Shown: positions 18,604 through 29,133, counted from the stretch's first letter. The stretch: 64,000 bases of DNA from Secundilactobacillus mixtipabuli (GCF_002217925.1 NZ_BCMF01000008.1:1-64000); one strand, 5' to 3'. Notes: generated by a model from the letters alone, not told the origin. Numbers and translations: made by a program.

Positions 18604-18840
18604 CTAGTGTGAGGATAGATAGGCTAATGCTAACGCCAGCGCAAAGAAGATAACTCCCAAAACTACAGTTGCTTTTTGCATAAATGCTTCAAAGCCACGT
18701 GCCTTCTGATGGGAAAATAAATCTGTACCGCCACCACTTAAGGCAGACATGGCGTCATCTTGTTTTGCAGGTTGCATTAACACAGCGATTATAATAAGAA
18801 CACTGTCGATCATCAGTAATGTTAACAGTAAATTATACAA
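18604..18840 (-). CDS. secG: preprotein translocase subunit SecG
   Basis: Small accessory subunit of the SecYEG channel. The 78-aa protein has two membrane helices (about 2-22 and 52-74) joined by a loop containing MQPAKQDDAMSALSGGGTDLF, the family's conserved loop. The start is TTG, with AGGAGG eight bases upstream. It heads the conserved secG-est-rnr-smpB block and has its own terminator. SecA, the motor of the same pathway, is at 58.8-61.2 kb. Confidence 0.95.
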   Translation of the reverse strand: MYNLLLTLLMIDSVLIIIAVLMQPAKQDDAMSALSGGGTDLFSHQKARGFEAFMQKATVVLGVIFFALALALAYLSSH

Positions 18841-18958
18841 GAAATTGCCTCCTAGTTACTACTTTGTCTCCGACAATACCTCTATACAATTTATCATAAA
18901 AACAGATAGATTACTAGCCTAAGGCACAAATTGTGGTACTGACGGACACCGTACACCT

Positions 18959-20500
18959 TTACTCACCCGTTAATTGTTTCATTTTTTGTCTGATGTTTGA
19001 AAGCTTTTTTTGTGGCACGTTTAAGAGTAACGTATCTCCCAACCGGATGACCGTATCGCCATGTGGCACAATCACTCGTTCGCCGCGTTTTATTTCTACC
19101 AGCAGGGCCCCGTCTGGCCAGTCTACTTCACGAATCTGTTTACCATCCATAATGGCATTCTCAAACACCGGAAATTCTAATTGGGTCACTGGTTGTGATT
19201 GACCTTGATGCTCCTTCTGAAGCGATTTTTCAAGCATTGCCGCATAGACTGGAGTGCCACCTAATACATCTACCGTTAAATAAGCCAACAGAGAAACCAC
19301 TGCCAGCGGCATGAGATGATGAAGGGTCCCCACCATTTCAGTAATCAACAGGATCGCCGTAAAGGGAGCTTTACTGATTCCAGCAAAATAACCAGCCATT
19401 GCAGTGATCGTAAAGATAGGGACTAAAGCTGGGCTTGCCAGATGAACCGTCACTAATATCTGGCCAAACAGTGCGCCCAAAACGGCTCCCAGGGTGAGAA
19501 TCGGCAAGAAAATACCGCCGGGCAATCCCGTCCCATAAGCCATCATGGAATAAACAAACCGCACCACAAAAACAATCAATAACAGCCAAATTCCCGGTGC
19601 TTGACCGCCAATCGAGATAATCAACTGGTTACCGCCACCTAGAATTTGGGGTAAAAATAACCCAACTGGAATCAGCAATACGAAGGCAATCAGACTGTTG
19701 TATTGATCAGGTAGCCATTTGAATTTATGATACCAGGAATCAACCCGCAAAACGACAATTTGATATAACCGGCCAAATAGGCCCAATAACACACCTAGTA
19801 AAATAAGCCAGCCATACTGACCGAGTGGCAAAACATGCACATAATTTATATGTAAAACAGGCGTTAAGCCAAAAAAGAAAGTTGAAACAAAATCAGCTGC
19901 AATGGCGCTAGCCAACGCGGTGATCCAAACCATCGTTGAAAAATTATGGTAAACTTCCTCCAAAACAAAGAGCGAACTCGCAATTGGCGCATTGAAGGCT
20001 GCAGACAGACCAGCAGACGCACCGCTTGCTATCAAAATTCGCCGTTTATTGCCAGAAATCTTTCGACTAGCAGCAAATCCCTGCCCAACAGTTGCACCTA
20101 ATTGAATCGAGGGCCCTTCACGACCTAGAAACAGACCACTGCCAATTGCCAGTACACCGCCAGCAAATTTCTTCCACAGTACTGGCCACCACTTATATTC
20201 AACTTCACCCATTAACTGGCCCTCAACTTGTGGGATACCCGAACCCTTAATTTCTGGTGTTGTGCCTAACCACCGGCCAATGATAAAGGTTAACACGACA
20301 CTAATGATGAGCCAAACACCTAGTAGCCAGAGATTATGATTGGCCTGTCGGAAGAACCACTGGACCAATAATAGGCCATGGCTAATCAGCAGGCGAAAGA
20401 TGCTCACAATTACCCCGGCGATCAACCCAATGAAAATTCCTTGTGCCACCGCATTAATTCGAGAAAAATCGATTTTTTTTCGTTGTTTATCGTTCATCAT
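18959..20500 (-). CDS. clcA: ClC chloride channel / H+-Cl- antiporter with RCK_C domain
   Basis: A 513-aa membrane protein of the ClC family. Selectivity-filter motifs are present in order: GSGIPQVEG, GREGPSIQLG (containing the gating glutamate, which suggests the proton-coupled exchanger type) and GLPGGIFLP. About residues 430-513 form a cytoplasmic RCK_C (TrkA-C-like) domain, with ALLVEIKRGERVIVPHGDTVI. This layout is common in lactobacilli. Expected role: chloride-proton exchange in acid stress. It is expressed alone; GAGGGG precedes two adjacent ATG codons (20500 or 20497). Confidence 0.9.
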   Translation of the reverse strand: MMNDKQRKKIDFSRINAVAQGIFIGLIAGVIVSIFRLLISHGLLLVQWFFRQANHNLWLLGVWLIISVVLTFIIGRWLGTTPEIKGSGIPQVEGQLMGEVEYKWWPVLWKKFAGGVLAIGSGLFLGREGPSIQLGATVGQGFAASRKISGNKRRILIASGASAGLSAAFNAPIASSLFVLEEVYHNFSTMVWITALASAIAADFVSTFFFGLTPVLHINYVHVLPLGQYGWLILLGVLLGLFGRLYQIVVLRVDSWYHKFKWLPDQYNSLIAFVLLIPVGLFLPQILGGGNQLIISIGGQAPGIWLLLIVFVVRFVYSMMAYGTGLPGGIFLPILTLGAVLGALFGQILVTVHLASPALVPIFTITAMAGYFAGISKAPFTAILLITEMVGTLHHLMPLAVVSLLAYLTVDVLGGTPVYAAMLEKSLQKEHQGQSQPVTQLEFPVFENAIMDGKQIREVDWPDGALLVEIKRGERVIVPHGDTVIRLGDTLLLNVPQKKLSNIRQKMKQLTGE

Positions 20501-20546
20501 AAGCCCCTCACATTTTCGTTCGGCTATTATTTTATCATATGTACGT

Positions 20547-20573
20547 AAAAGCCTGACGCAAAATCAGGCTTTT
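20547..20573 (-). terminator. terminator of the secreted-protein gene
   Basis: Perfect 10-bp stem AAAAGCCTGA / TCAGGCTTTT with a 7-base loop between the secreted-protein gene and the ClC gene. Confidence 0.75.
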
Positions 20574-20613
20574 ACTCTTAAATGTTCAAATCTTTCGCAG
20601 CGGTGTTAAACCA

Positions 20614-21942
20614 TTAACGTCTGGCTTTGTGATGAAGATGGTGTTTTGTAATTTGATGCTGATGTCGATAATGACGCTGCTTGACTTTGCTATTTTTCTT
20701 GGTTTGTTTATGATGCTTTTTAGTTTTGCTGTTTTTTTTAGCTTGTTTATGATGCTTCTTTGGTTTACTGTGTTTTTGCTTCGCCTTATGATGCTTATTT
20801 GATTCCTTTTTGACCTGTAAAGATTGTTGTTCCAATAATTTAGCATACCGATTCATCAGATCTTTCAGTTTTCTCACTAAATTTTCTAGCTCCTGTGACT
20901 GAGTATCCTCAATATGAATTGGATTGCTACCCACTCCTGGATTTGGCTGAGGTGCTGGTTGGGGATAAGGTTGCGGTTGTGGCTTAACTTCTGGCTCTGG
21001 TTGAGGTTCTGGCTTAGCTTCCGGTTCTGGTTGTGGTTCGGGTTGTGGTTCGGGCTTAGGTTCCGGTTTAACTTCTGGTTCTGGTTGTGGTTGTGGTTCC
21101 GGTTGCGGCTCTGGTTTAGGCTCCGGGTTGGGTTTATCCACTGTCTTTTTCTCAACTTTAAAATGGACGGTCCCTTGCCCGTTTTCATCGTAAGTAACTT
21201 GACGTGATCGGATCTGATACCCCGTTTCAGTGACCCGATCAGAAAGCTGCGCAAGTTCATTAGTTGCCTGATCATACGAAACAGTCAGATTTGTATCCAA
21301 GCCCTGATTACTTAGCGTTTGACCTTCTTCAGTTTCATACGAAATTTGATAGTTAATCTGATTTCGATGAATCATGGTTTGAATTGGTGCCATGTTTCGC
21401 TTGATGACAACCGCTTTATTCTCCCCTAAACTATAATCGGTTTTGAGCACGTCACTTAAAACCGGTTGGCATAAGCCATCCACAGTTCCCGTTGAGTAAA
21501 CATATTCGGTAAATTGCTTTGAACTTCTTGTTGCATCAGGGTTTTCCAAAACGTACCTTAATTTAGGCCTTTCGGTATCCGCACGTATCATTAAACCAGC
21601 CTTAAACGTGTCCACCCCCTTAGGAATGATAATGGGGGCAATCCGTATACCAGCCATAGTGGTATTGGTGTAATCTGGATAAAAAGATGAGATATCATAC
21701 GTTCTCAATTTACTATCACTAAACCCTGTCACACCTTTTACAGATTTTGTAACTGAAACTGTTTTTGACTCTGTTGGCAAATTTCTCCAGTCCGAACCAG
21801 CGTCCCTTACCTTCCTGGTCACATCATACGTTAATACATAGGATGAAAATTCAGGATCTGGCGTACTAGCCGCTGCCTGCACGCTAGTGACCCCCATCCC
21901 AATGACCATTGAAATTCCCAGTAATAATCGACTAAACTTCAT
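20614..21942 (-). CDS. secreted surface protein with Pro/Glu/Gln linker and Lys/His-rich tail
   Basis: I do not recognise a characterised homologue. The ATG at 21942 (442 aa) starts a clear signal peptide ([11 protein letters not shown]...VQAA, cleavage near 23-25). Residues about 26-268 form a folded part whose second half ([18 protein letters not shown]... [11 protein letters not shown]) resembles MucBP-type modules. Residues 270-335 are a PEPKPEPQP repeat. Residues about 343-375 look like a short coiled coil, and 376-442 are extremely basic, with KKHHKQxKKNSKxK twice. There is no LPxTG motif or membrane anchor, so wall attachment would be non-covalent. A 93-base upstream in-frame extension overlaps the eno terminator and is rejected. 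Confidence 0.8.
   Translation of the reverse strand: MKFSRLLLGISMVIGMGVTSVQAAASTPDPEFSSYVLTYDVTRKVRDAGSDWRNLPTESKTVSVTKSVKGVTGFSDSKLRTYDISSFYPDYTNTTMAGIRIAPIIIPKGVDTFKAGLMIRADTERPKLRYVLENPDATRSSKQFTEYVYSTGTVDGLCQPVLSDVLKTDYSLGENKAVVIKRNMAPIQTMIHRNQINYQISYETEEGQTLSNQGLDTNLTVSYDQATNELAQLSDRVTETGYQIRSRQVTYDENGQGTVHFKVEKKTVDKPNPEPKPEPQPEPQPQPEPEVKPEPKPEPQPEPQPEPEAKPEPQPEPEVKPQPQPYPQPAPQPNPGVGSNPIHIEDTQSQELENLVRKLKDLMNRYAKLLEQQSLQVKKESNKHHKAKQKHSKPKKHHKQAKKNSKTKKHHKQTKKNSKVKQRHYRHQHQITKHHLHHKARR
20945..21135 (-). repeat. coding tandem repeat for PEPKPEPQP-type linker
   Basis: Degenerate short repeats in the DNA (GGTTCTGG / GGTTGTGG units on the plus strand) encode alternating Pro with Glu, Gln or Lys. 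This makes long shadow frames on both strands and is a likely site of length variation between strains. Confidence 0.75.
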
Positions 21943-22009
21943 GATTAAATCAGACTCCTCTCTCGTAATGCCATTAACTACGCAAAGCCAGTCAATTAAT
22001 GCTGGGAAA

Positions 22010-22052
22010 ATAAAAAAGGCCTCTAATGATGACAATCATCATTAGAGGCCTT
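22010..22052 (-). terminator. eno terminator, end of the glycolytic operon
   Basis: Perfect 16-bp stem (22016-22031 with roughly 22036-22052), followed by TTTTTTATTTT on the minus strand, 36 bases after the eno stop. Confidence 0.88.
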
Positions 22053-22087
22053 CGTCATAACGTAGGACTAATAGTCCTCAGTCACGC

Positions 22088-23419
<1,332 letters not shown>

Positions 23420-23437
23420 TTATGAATGTTTAACCTA

Positions 23438-23457
23438 GCGGGAAACAGTTTCCCCGC
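23438..23457 (-). other. GC-rich hairpin in the tpiA-eno gap
   Basis: GCGGGAAAC and GTTTCCCCGC pair in the 98-base gap between tpiA and eno. There is no T-run after it, so it may be an mRNA-stability or processing hairpin upstream of eno rather than a terminator. Confidence 0.4.
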
Positions 23458-23505
23458 AGTCTATTTTATTAGTTTACCTTTGAACTTGCAATTACTATTT
23501 GTAGT

Positions 23506-24261
23506 TTATTTTTGGTAGTGTACCAATTGTAGAAAAGTTTCCGGATCAAGGCTCGCGCCACCGGCTAAAACACCGTCAATATTTTGCTTAGCCATAATCT
23601 GAGAAATGTTGTCTGGGTTGACACTACCGCCATATAGGACACGCATTTCGTTGGCAACGTCATCACCGTACAAATCAGCGATGGTCTGACGAATCAGATA
23701 GCAGCCCTCTTCAGCTTGATCCGCTGAGGCCGACTTACCACTGCCAATTGCCCAACTTGGTTCATAAGCAATGACCAACTGACGCGCCAAAGTATCACTA
23801 ACACCCTTTAAGGCACCTGTGACCTGACTAACGACCCAGTGAATCTTTTCACCGGCTTCCAGTCGGCCCATCGTTTCATCACAGCACAAAATCGGTGTCA
23901 TATGGTTGCGATAAACCGCATGAACTTTTCGGTTGATGACATCATCCGTTTCGTTAAAATAACTTCGCCGCTCAGAGTGGCCAACGATGACGTATGGAAT
24001 GCCCATCTCCGCCAAGGCTTGTGGCGATGTCTCACCGGTAAAGGCCCCAGCATCCTCATAGTAACAGTTCTCAGCACCAATTCTTAATCGGTCAGCACCG
24101 TTAGCTTCAATCATCGTTTCCAATAAAATAGCAGGTGCTGCAATCGCCGTTTCAACTTGATCCGGTTCAGGCAACTGATCTGAAACAATTTGCATAAACG
24201 AGCGAGCATCATTGACAGACTTATTCATCTTCCAATTACCCGCAATAAGTGGTATTCGCAC
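23506..24261 (-). CDS. tpiA: triosephosphate isomerase
   Basis: Interconverts dihydroxyacetone phosphate and glyceraldehyde-3-phosphate. The 251-aa length is normal. Active-site residues are visible: Lys in GNWKMNK (N-terminus), His in VGHSERR, Glu in [11 protein letters not shown], and the phosphate-binding GGSVNPDN and GVLAGGASL. The start is GTG after AAAGGAG. It is separated from pgk by 158 bases containing a hairpin and a cre-like site, so it may have its own promoter inside the operon. Confidence 0.98.
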   Translation of the reverse strand: MRIPLIAGNWKMNKSVNDARSFMQIVSDQLPEPDQVETAIAAPAILLETMIEANGADRLRIGAENCYYEDAGAFTGETSPQALAEMGIPYVIVGHSERRSYFNETDDVINRKVHAVYRNHMTPILCCDETMGRLEAGEKIHWVVSQVTGALKGVSDTLARQLVIAYEPSWAIGSGKSASADQAEEGCYLIRQTIADLYGDDVANEMRVLYGGSVNPDNISQIMAKQNIDGVLAGGASLDPETFLQLVHYQK

Positions 24262-24315
24262 AGTAAACGCTCCTTTTGTTCAGTCATTTAAAGTCACAAT
24301 ACTATTCTATCGAAA

Positions 24316-24329
24316 TGAAAACGTTTTAG
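24316..24329 (+). promoter_or_regulatory. possible cre (CcpA) site upstream of tpiA
   Basis: TGAAAACGTTTTAG matches TGWAARCGYTWNCW at 12 of 14 positions and has a perfect AAAACGTTTT core. It lies 55 bases upstream of the tpiA start. Weak evidence taken alone. Confidence 0.35.
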
Positions 24330-24380
24330 CTAGTGAAGCCCACCATCAATTTTAGAAGTGCCAATATTCACCAAGATGTG

Positions 24381-24410
24381 CAAAGAAGCCAGGAGATCAT
24401 CCCAGCTTCT
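24381..24410 (-). terminator. hairpin after pgk
   Basis: On the minus strand GAAGCTGGGA pairs with TCCTGGCTTC (two G-U wobbles) and is followed by TTT. It is a weak terminator or attenuator inside the glycolytic operon. Confidence 0.5.
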
Positions 24411-24419
24411 TTTAACAAT

Positions 24420-25622
24420 TTACTTCTCGCTGATAGCAGCAATACCAGGTAAAGTCTTACCTTCAAGGTATTCCAATGAGGCACCGCCACCGGTAGAAAT
24501 GTGGGTCAATTTGTCGCCAACACCAAGTTGTTGAACGGCAGCAGTTGAGTCACCACCACCAACAATGGTCGTTGCATCGCTTAAAGTACCCAAGAATTTA
24601 CCGATTTCAAGTGTTCCTTCAGCGTAGTTACTCATTTCAAACACACCCATTGGGCCGTTCCAAACAACTAACTTAGCATCTTTTAAAACATCTTCAAATA
24701 AAGCAACTGACTTAGGGCCGATATCCAATGCCATGTAACCGTCAGGAATGTCACCATCAACGGTCTTGTGTGCAGCATCGTTGTCAAACTTTTCGGCAAC
24801 AACTGAATCGATAGGCAATACTAACTTGTCGCCAGCCTTGTCCATGATCTCTTTAGCTAAATCGATCTTGTCTTTTTCAACTAATGAGTTACCGATCTTC
24901 ATACCCTTTGCAGCGTAGAAGGTATAAGTCATCCCACCACCGATAATAACCTTATCGGCTTTGTCTAATAAGTTGTCAATAACACCGATCTTATCAGAAA
25001 CCTTGGCACCACCCAAGATAGCAACAAATGGGTGAGCTGGGTGAGAAACGGCACCACCGATAAACTTGATTTCCTTTTCCATTAAGAAACCAGCAGCGGT
25101 TTGTGGCATGTTGGAAGCAATCCCAACGTTAGAAGCATGTTGACGGTGAGCAGTACCGAAAGCATCGTTGATGAAGAGATCACCAAGTGATGCCCAGTAT
25201 TTGCCTAAGGCTGGATCATTTTTTGATTCGCGCTTAACTTGTTCGCCGTTCTTAACGTCTTCATAACGGGTGTTTTCCATTACTAATACGTCGCCATCGT
25301 TCATCTTGTTAATGGCATCTTCAAGCTGTGAACCTTCAGTTGCAGGAACAAAGGTTACGGGCTTGTTCAACAAGTTTGAAAGACGTTCTGCAACTGGACG
25401 CATTGATAAGCCAGGCTTGTCGTCTTCAGACTTGATCCGGCCTAAGTGAGAAAGCAAGATTGCTTTACCACCATGGTCGATCACGTATTGAATCGTTGGT
25501 AAGGCAGCAACGATACGGTTATCATTGCCAATCACACCGTCTTTGATGGGAACATTAAAGTCCACACGCATCAAGACTTTTTTACTCTTTAAATCTAAAT
25601 CTGAAACGGTTAATTTAGCCAA
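24420..25622 (-). CDS. pgk: phosphoglycerate kinase
   Basis: Transfers phosphate from 1,3-bisphosphoglycerate to ADP. The TTG at 25622 gives [11 protein letters not shown] and 400 aa, the family's normal start and length, with AGGAGG eight bases upstream. A longer frame beginning at 25679 has an N-terminus with no family match. Blocks seen: [24 protein letters not shown], the nucleotide-binding [11 protein letters not shown] and [13 protein letters not shown] start is notable for such a highly expressed gene. It lies between gapA and tpiA, with hairpins on both sides. Confidence 0.97.
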   Translation of the reverse strand: MAKLTVSDLDLKSKKVLMRVDFNVPIKDGVIGNDNRIVAALPTIQYVIDHGGKAILLSHLGRIKSEDDKPGLSMRPVAERLSNLLNKPVTFVPATEGSQLEDAINKMNDGDVLVMENTRYEDVKNGEQVKRESKNDPALGKYWASLGDLFINDAFGTAHRQHASNVGIASNMPQTAAGFLMEKEIKFIGGAVSHPAHPFVAILGGAKVSDKIGVIDNLLDKADKVIIGGGMTYTFYAAKGMKIGNSLVEKDKIDLAKEIMDKAGDKLVLPIDSVVAEKFDNDAAHKTVDGDIPDGYMALDIGPKSVALFEDVLKDAKLVVWNGPMGVFEMSNYAEGTLEIGKFLGTLSDATTIVGGGDSTAAVQQLGVGDKLTHISTGGGASLEYLEGKTLPGIAAISEK

Positions 25623-25686
25623 TTTTAAGTCCTCCTGATTTATATCAAGTTGATCATTGTGACCTATGGTACAAGTCAATTGTTGT

Positions 25687-25723
25687 AAAAGGCGGAGAAA
25701 GTCTCCCTCCTCCGCCTTCTAGT
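25687..25723 (-). terminator. hairpin between gapA and pgk
   Basis: AGGCGGAG (25691-25698) pairs with CTCCGCCT (25711-25718), followed on the minus strand by TTTTAC. It lies 17-50 bases after the gapA stop and probably sets a gapA-rich transcript by partial termination. Confidence 0.6.
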
Positions 25724-25739
25724 TTTTACTCATTAATGA

Positions 25740-26750
25740 TTAAAGTGAAGCAAAGTGCAACAATGTACGAACCATGTTGCAAGTGAAGCCCCATTCGTTA
25801 TCGTACCAAGCAACAGTCTTAACTAATTGAGTGTCACCAGCAGTAGTAACTTCAGTTTGAGTTGGGTCAAATACTGAACCATGAGGGTCATCGATAACAT
25901 CAGTAGAAACGATTTCATCATCGTTGTAACCAAATGCATCGTTGTTAACAGTGTGCTTCTTGATAGCTTCGTTAACTTCGTCAGCAGTAACCTTCTTGTC
26001 AAGGACAGCAACTAATTCAGTCAATGAACCATCAACAACAGCAACACGTTGTGCATGGCCTTGGAGCTTGCCGTTCAATTCAGGAACAACAAGACCGATA
26101 GCCTTAGCAGCACCAGTTGAATGAGGAATGGTGTTAATGCTTGCAGTACGGTTGTTACGCATCTTCTTACCGCGAGGGCCATCAAGAATTTGTTGAGTTG
26201 CGGTGAAGGCGTGGACAGTAGTCATAGTACCAGCCTTGATACCGAATTCTTCGTTCAAGAAGTAAGCTAATGGTGCCAAGCAGTTAGTCGTGCATGAACC
26301 AGCTGAAACGATCTTGTCGTCAGCTTGTAAAGTATCCAAGTTAACACCTGGAACAACTGTACGAACGGCACCGGCAGGAGCTGAAACAAGGACACGCTTT
26401 ACGCCAGCGTCCAAGTGAGCTTGTGACTTTTCTTCTGAAGTGTAAAAACCAGTACATTCGAGAACAAAGTCAACACCGTCGTTCTTAACCCAAGGAATGT
26501 TTTGAGCCTTTGGTTCTGCATATACAGGGATTTCCTTACCATCAACAACGATACCTTTATCAGTTGCTGAAACTTCGCCAGGGAAACGACCATGTGTTGA
26601 ATCATACTTTAATAAGTAAGCCAACATTGAAGGGGTAGTCAAATCATTGATTGCTGCCACTTCGATTTCGTTAGAATGAAGTTCGTGAATCCGCTTGAAT
26701 GCTAAACGGCCAATACGGCCAAAACCGTTAATACCAATTTTTACAGTCAT
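25740..26750 (-). CDS. gapA: glyceraldehyde-3-phosphate dehydrogenase (glycolytic, NAD)
   Basis: Oxidises glyceraldehyde-3-phosphate to 1,3-bisphosphoglycerate. The 336-aa protein has the Rossmann [11 protein letters not shown], Asp36 in AINDLT (NAD preference), the catalytic Cys153 in [12 protein letters not shown], and the C-terminal [15 protein letters not shown] with AAAGGAGGAAAA upstream. It directly follows the repressor gene cggR and is the first enzyme gene of the operon, as in Bacillus and many lactobacilli. Confidence 0.98.
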   Translation of the reverse strand: MTVKIGINGFGRIGRLAFKRIHELHSNEIEVAAINDLTTPSMLAYLLKYDSTHGRFPGEVSATDKGIVVDGKEIPVYAEPKAQNIPWVKNDGVDFVLECTGFYTSEEKSQAHLDAGVKRVLVSAPAGAVRTVVPGVNLDTLQADDKIVSAGSCTTNCLAPLAYFLNEEFGIKAGTMTTVHAFTATQQILDGPRGKKMRNNRTASINTIPHSTGAAKAIGLVVPELNGKLQGHAQRVAVVDGSLTELVAVLDKKVTADEVNEAIKKHTVNNDAFGYNDDEIVSTDVIDDPHGSVFDPTQTEVTTAGDTQLVKTVAWYDNEWGFTCNMVRTLLHFASL

Positions 26751-26820
26751 AACTGTGTTTTCCTCCTTTAGGAAGTGAAAAAATAATTATTTTAAACAGC
26801 GACACTAGTACATAGTATCA

Positions 26821-27846
26821 CTACTTTAAAATCATGTCAGCTAAACCTTCGTCCGTGATTAAAAATGTCTTGGCCGGAGGAATTTTGAAATATGCCTCGA
26901 CTGCAGCAGCCTTACTACGGCCACCAGCAACTGCAACAACCAGGTCCATTCGATCAAGATCTGAAATCGACAAGCCTAGTTTGGGAACCCGATAGACAAT
27001 CTGACCATCCTGGTCAAAGAAATCACCAAAGGCTTCCCCTACTGCATGCCGCTTCACTAGAGTTGCCATTACTTCGTCGGACATTTGGCGTCGCCTTGCC
27101 ATTGCCATCGCATCACCCACACAGTGAATTGCCACATTAGCATGGTCAATCAATTCGAGGGTTTTTGCAATTGCAGGCTCGTGACGTAAAGAAGTTGAGG
27201 TTGACTCGGAGCTTAATTCTGGTAAATACAACGCTTGAAAGTGGCCCTTTGTTGCCTCAGCCATCCGTGCGCAAATTGTATTGGCCTGAATATCGGGAGA
27301 TTCACCCATACCGCCCCGAGCCGGTACAAATGTCAATTGCCGGTCTTCGGCTAACGTTGACGACAGGGTTTCCGCGACCGCTGCCATTGTGGTGCCACCC
27401 ATGACAGCAACAATACTGTCACCAACGGGTAAATGCTGCTGAAGTAAATCATTGGCAGCCTTACCCATCGCCCGTTTAACATCCTGTTTAACATCCGAAT
27501 CACCCGGAACAATTAAACAGTTTGTTAAGCCAAGACGAGCTTTCAGCTGCGTTTCCTTCTTCTGAAGGCCTGTCAGATCCGCTACCACCGGCTGTAAGTT
27601 AAGCACTGCTTCTTGACCTTCATCCGTTAGCCAGACACCGTTCGTCTGCATAGAAACCAGACCGGTATCAAGTAAACTATCAAGATCAGTTCTAACTGTT
27701 CGCTCAGTCAGATCCATCTTTTCAGCTAACGACCGTCGACCGACCGGTTGCATCTGTCTGATCGTCAGCAGCATCGAATAGCGTCTGAGCAGCTTGTGGG
27801 TCATTTTCGGAACAACCGCGTTCACCCATCTCCACTCAAAGTCCAT
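26821..27846 (-). CDS. cggR: central glycolytic genes regulator CggR
   Basis: SorC-family repressor of the gapA operon; in Bacillus, fructose-1,6-bisphosphate releases it from DNA. The ATG at 27846 gives MDFEWRWVNAVVPKM and 341 aa, matching the family start. An in-frame ATG at 27921 would translate through the operator and is rejected. The N-terminus has an HTH domain (MDLTERTVRTDLDSLLDTG), and the rest is the sugar-phosphate-binding domain (VMGGTTMAAV, PARGGMGE). It is the first gene of the glycolytic operon and has two palindromic operator candidates just upstream, so it is autoregulated. Confidence 0.95.
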   Translation of the reverse strand: MDFEWRWVNAVVPKMTHKLLRRYSMLLTIRQMQPVGRRSLAEKMDLTERTVRTDLDSLLDTGLVSMQTNGVWLTDEGQEAVLNLQPVVADLTGLQKKETQLKARLGLTNCLIVPGDSDVKQDVKRAMGKAANDLLQQHLPVGDSIVAVMGGTTMAAVAETLSSTLAEDRQLTFVPARGGMGESPDIQANTICARMAEATKGHFQALYLPELSSESTSTSLRHEPAIAKTLELIDHANVAIHCVGDAMAMARRRQMSDEVMATLVKRHAVGEAFGDFFDQDGQIVYRVPKLGLSISDLDRMDLVVAVAGGRSKAAAVEAYFKIPPAKTFLITDEGLADMILK

Positions 27847-27872
27847 AGTCTTAACCAACTCTCTATCATCAT

Positions 27873-27891
27873 TGGGACATGTTATGTCCCA
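27873..27891. promoter_or_regulatory. CggR operator, proximal site
   Basis: Perfect 8-bp palindrome TGGGACAT GTT ATGTCCCA. It contains GGGAC-N6-TGTC, the known half-site arrangement of Bacillus CggR operators. It lies 27 bases before the cggR start. Confidence 0.75.
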
Positions 27892-27928
27892 CGGTGACGT
27901 AATGCGACCCATGCGGGCCAAAAATTAA

Positions 27929-27948
27929 TGGGTACTTATCGTTACCCA
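27929..27948. promoter_or_regulatory. putative second CggR-like operator overlapping +1
   Basis: Inverted repeat TGGGTA-N8-TACCCA, centred about 56 bp upstream of the proximal site and immediately downstream of the -10 box. It shares the TGGG/CCCA ends with the proximal site but not its GAC/GTC part, so assignment to CggR is tentative. Confidence 0.45.
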
Positions 27949-27956
27949 CATTTGAG

Positions 27957-27986
27957 ATTATAGCAGGGCAGTCCGTTAAATGCAAA
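27957..27986 (-). promoter_or_regulatory. cggR-gapA operon promoter
   Basis: Perfect -10 TATAAT (27962-27957), 18-bp spacer, and -35 TTTGCA (27986-27981, 4 of 6). The predicted start of transcription falls at about 27950, at the edge of the distal inverted repeat. Confidence 0.65.
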
Positions 27987-28041
27987 CTGACTTAAAAAAA
28001 TTATTTCAGATCATCCTTCACCTCAATTCTGAGATTTCCTC

Positions 28042-28070
28042 TTGTATTTATATGCAAATTCGAGTATAGT
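28042..28070 (+). promoter_or_regulatory. tRNA-Arg promoter
   Basis: -35 TTGTAT (28042-28047), 17-bp spacer, and -10 TATAGT (28065-28070), 25 bases before the tRNA 5' end. Confidence 0.65.
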
Positions 28071-28094
28071 ATTCTAGTGTTGAAAAGGAAATAT

Positions 28095-28166
28095 GCGCCC
28101 GTAGTGTAATGGATCGCACGTAAGATTCCGGTTCTTGAAATGGGGGTTCGATTCCCTCCGGGCGCA
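28095..28166 (+). tRNA. tRNA-Arg (anticodon CCG)
   Basis: The 72-nt cloverleaf has the acceptor stem GCGCCCG / CGGGCGC, a D arm, and an anticodon stem TAAGA / TCTTG enclosing loop TTCCGGT. The anticodon is CCG, which reads CGG. The T arm is GGGGT TCGATTC CCTCC. The 3' CCA is not encoded. It stands alone, with its own promoter and terminator. tRNA-Arg genes are often phage integration sites, but I see no integrase or repeated 3' end here. Confidence 0.93.
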
Positions 28167-28180
28167 TAATCTAATGGTAC

Positions 28181-28218
28181 AAAAAACAGGATTCCCTTAT
28201 TGGGTGTCCTGTTTTTTT
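28181..28218. terminator. bidirectional terminator between tRNA-Arg and the TauE gene
   Basis: AAAAAACAGGA and TCCTGTTTTTTT pair around a loop with an inner CCC/GGG stem. It serves the tRNA on the plus strand and the exporter gene on the minus strand. Confidence 0.85.
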
Positions 28219-28227
28219 ACCAACAAA

Positions 28228-28944
28228 TTAAAATAACAAGTAATAAAATCCAGCTACACCGATAAACCGGTAAATCCATGGCTTGATGGTGGCCAAATCC
28301 CACTTACTGGACAGTCGAGCAGCAATCATCGTTCCAACTGAGGCAGCTAACATTCCCACTAATATGTATGGTATCTCCTGGGTCCCTAAAATACCGCTAA
28401 CTGCCCGTACGCTGGTAATATAAATCGAGTCCAGCAGGAAAAAGCCTTGGAGATTAGCAAGGTATTCAGGCATTGACTTCGCCAGTGACAAAAAATAAAG
28501 TGCCATCAGCGGACCCCCGATCCCGAATAACCCACTGAAAAAACCAGAAACCACCATGAACAGTAGTGCAACATACCACGGATACCGGCGACTGCCAGCT
28601 TTTTTTGAGCTTAGGAAATAGATGCACAGCACGATCAGTAACGTGCCTAACATTAACCGCAGTACGTGAGTATCCAATACTTTACCCAACTGAACGGACC
28701 AAGTTGCGACTGCAGCGTAGATAATCATTGCTGGCAAAACCCGTTTTAATTTAAAGTCATGACGGTAATGCATCGATAACGCAATTTCGCTTGAAAACAT
28801 GATGATGCCGCCAATTCCGGCAGCCTGCGCCATCGGTAAAATCGACGGAAAAAAGATCATCATAATAATGACGGCACCGAAACCTGTCAATCCTTGTATC
28901 AAGCCAGCAAGTAAGGCCGGAAAAATAATTAATAGCCACGTCAT
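28228..28944 (-). CDS. TauE/SafE-family sulfite exporter-like membrane protein
   Basis: A 238-aa protein with seven or eight membrane segments. Family features are the N-terminal GLIQGLTGFGAVIIMM and the mid-protein repeat GFFSGLFGIGGPLMALYFL, the duplicated G-x-x-G-GxGG motif of the TauE/SafE (DUF81) family. Members export sulfite, sulfoacetate or other organic anions; the substrate here is unknown. The ATG at 28944 has GGGGGA upstream; a longer in-frame start at 29019 lacks a ribosome binding site. It is monocistronic, divergent from clpP. Confidence 0.85.
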   Translation of the reverse strand: MTWLLIIFPALLAGLIQGLTGFGAVIIMMIFFPSILPMAQAAGIGGIIMFSSEIALSMHYRHDFKLKRVLPAMIIYAAVATWSVQLGKVLDTHVLRLMLGTLLIVLCIYFLSSKKAGSRRYPWYVALLFMVVSGFFSGLFGIGGPLMALYFLSLAKSMPEYLANLQGFFLLDSIYITSVRAVSGILGTQEIPYILVGMLAASVGTMIAARLSSKWDLATIKPWIYRFIGVAGFYYLLF

Positions 28945-29133
28945 AAGTATCCCCCTGTGAAACACCAGATTTACATCTAGTATGATAATTTCTTTAGTAA
29001 GAGTCAATGCTAGCAACATACTAGTAAAGGTATAATTTAACGGGCATTCAAACAGTATCTCCTGCCAAAATATGTTATTCTAATCTTTGGTGTTAAAGCT
29101 AATATGATGTGTTTTACCAACGAAGTGATTTTG

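Noticed and set aside
20886-21275. Frames on both strands over the Pro/Glu/Gln repeat (NQNRN- and WLWLRF-rich products)
   Set aside because: Shadows of the low-complexity repeat in the real secreted-protein gene.
27847-27921. N-terminal extension of CggR
   Set aside because: It would be encoded by the operator palindrome and does not match the CggR family start.
28095-28227. Prophage or island attachment site at tRNA-Arg
   Set aside because: No integrase and no direct repeat of the tRNA 3' end in the window; neighbours are core genes.
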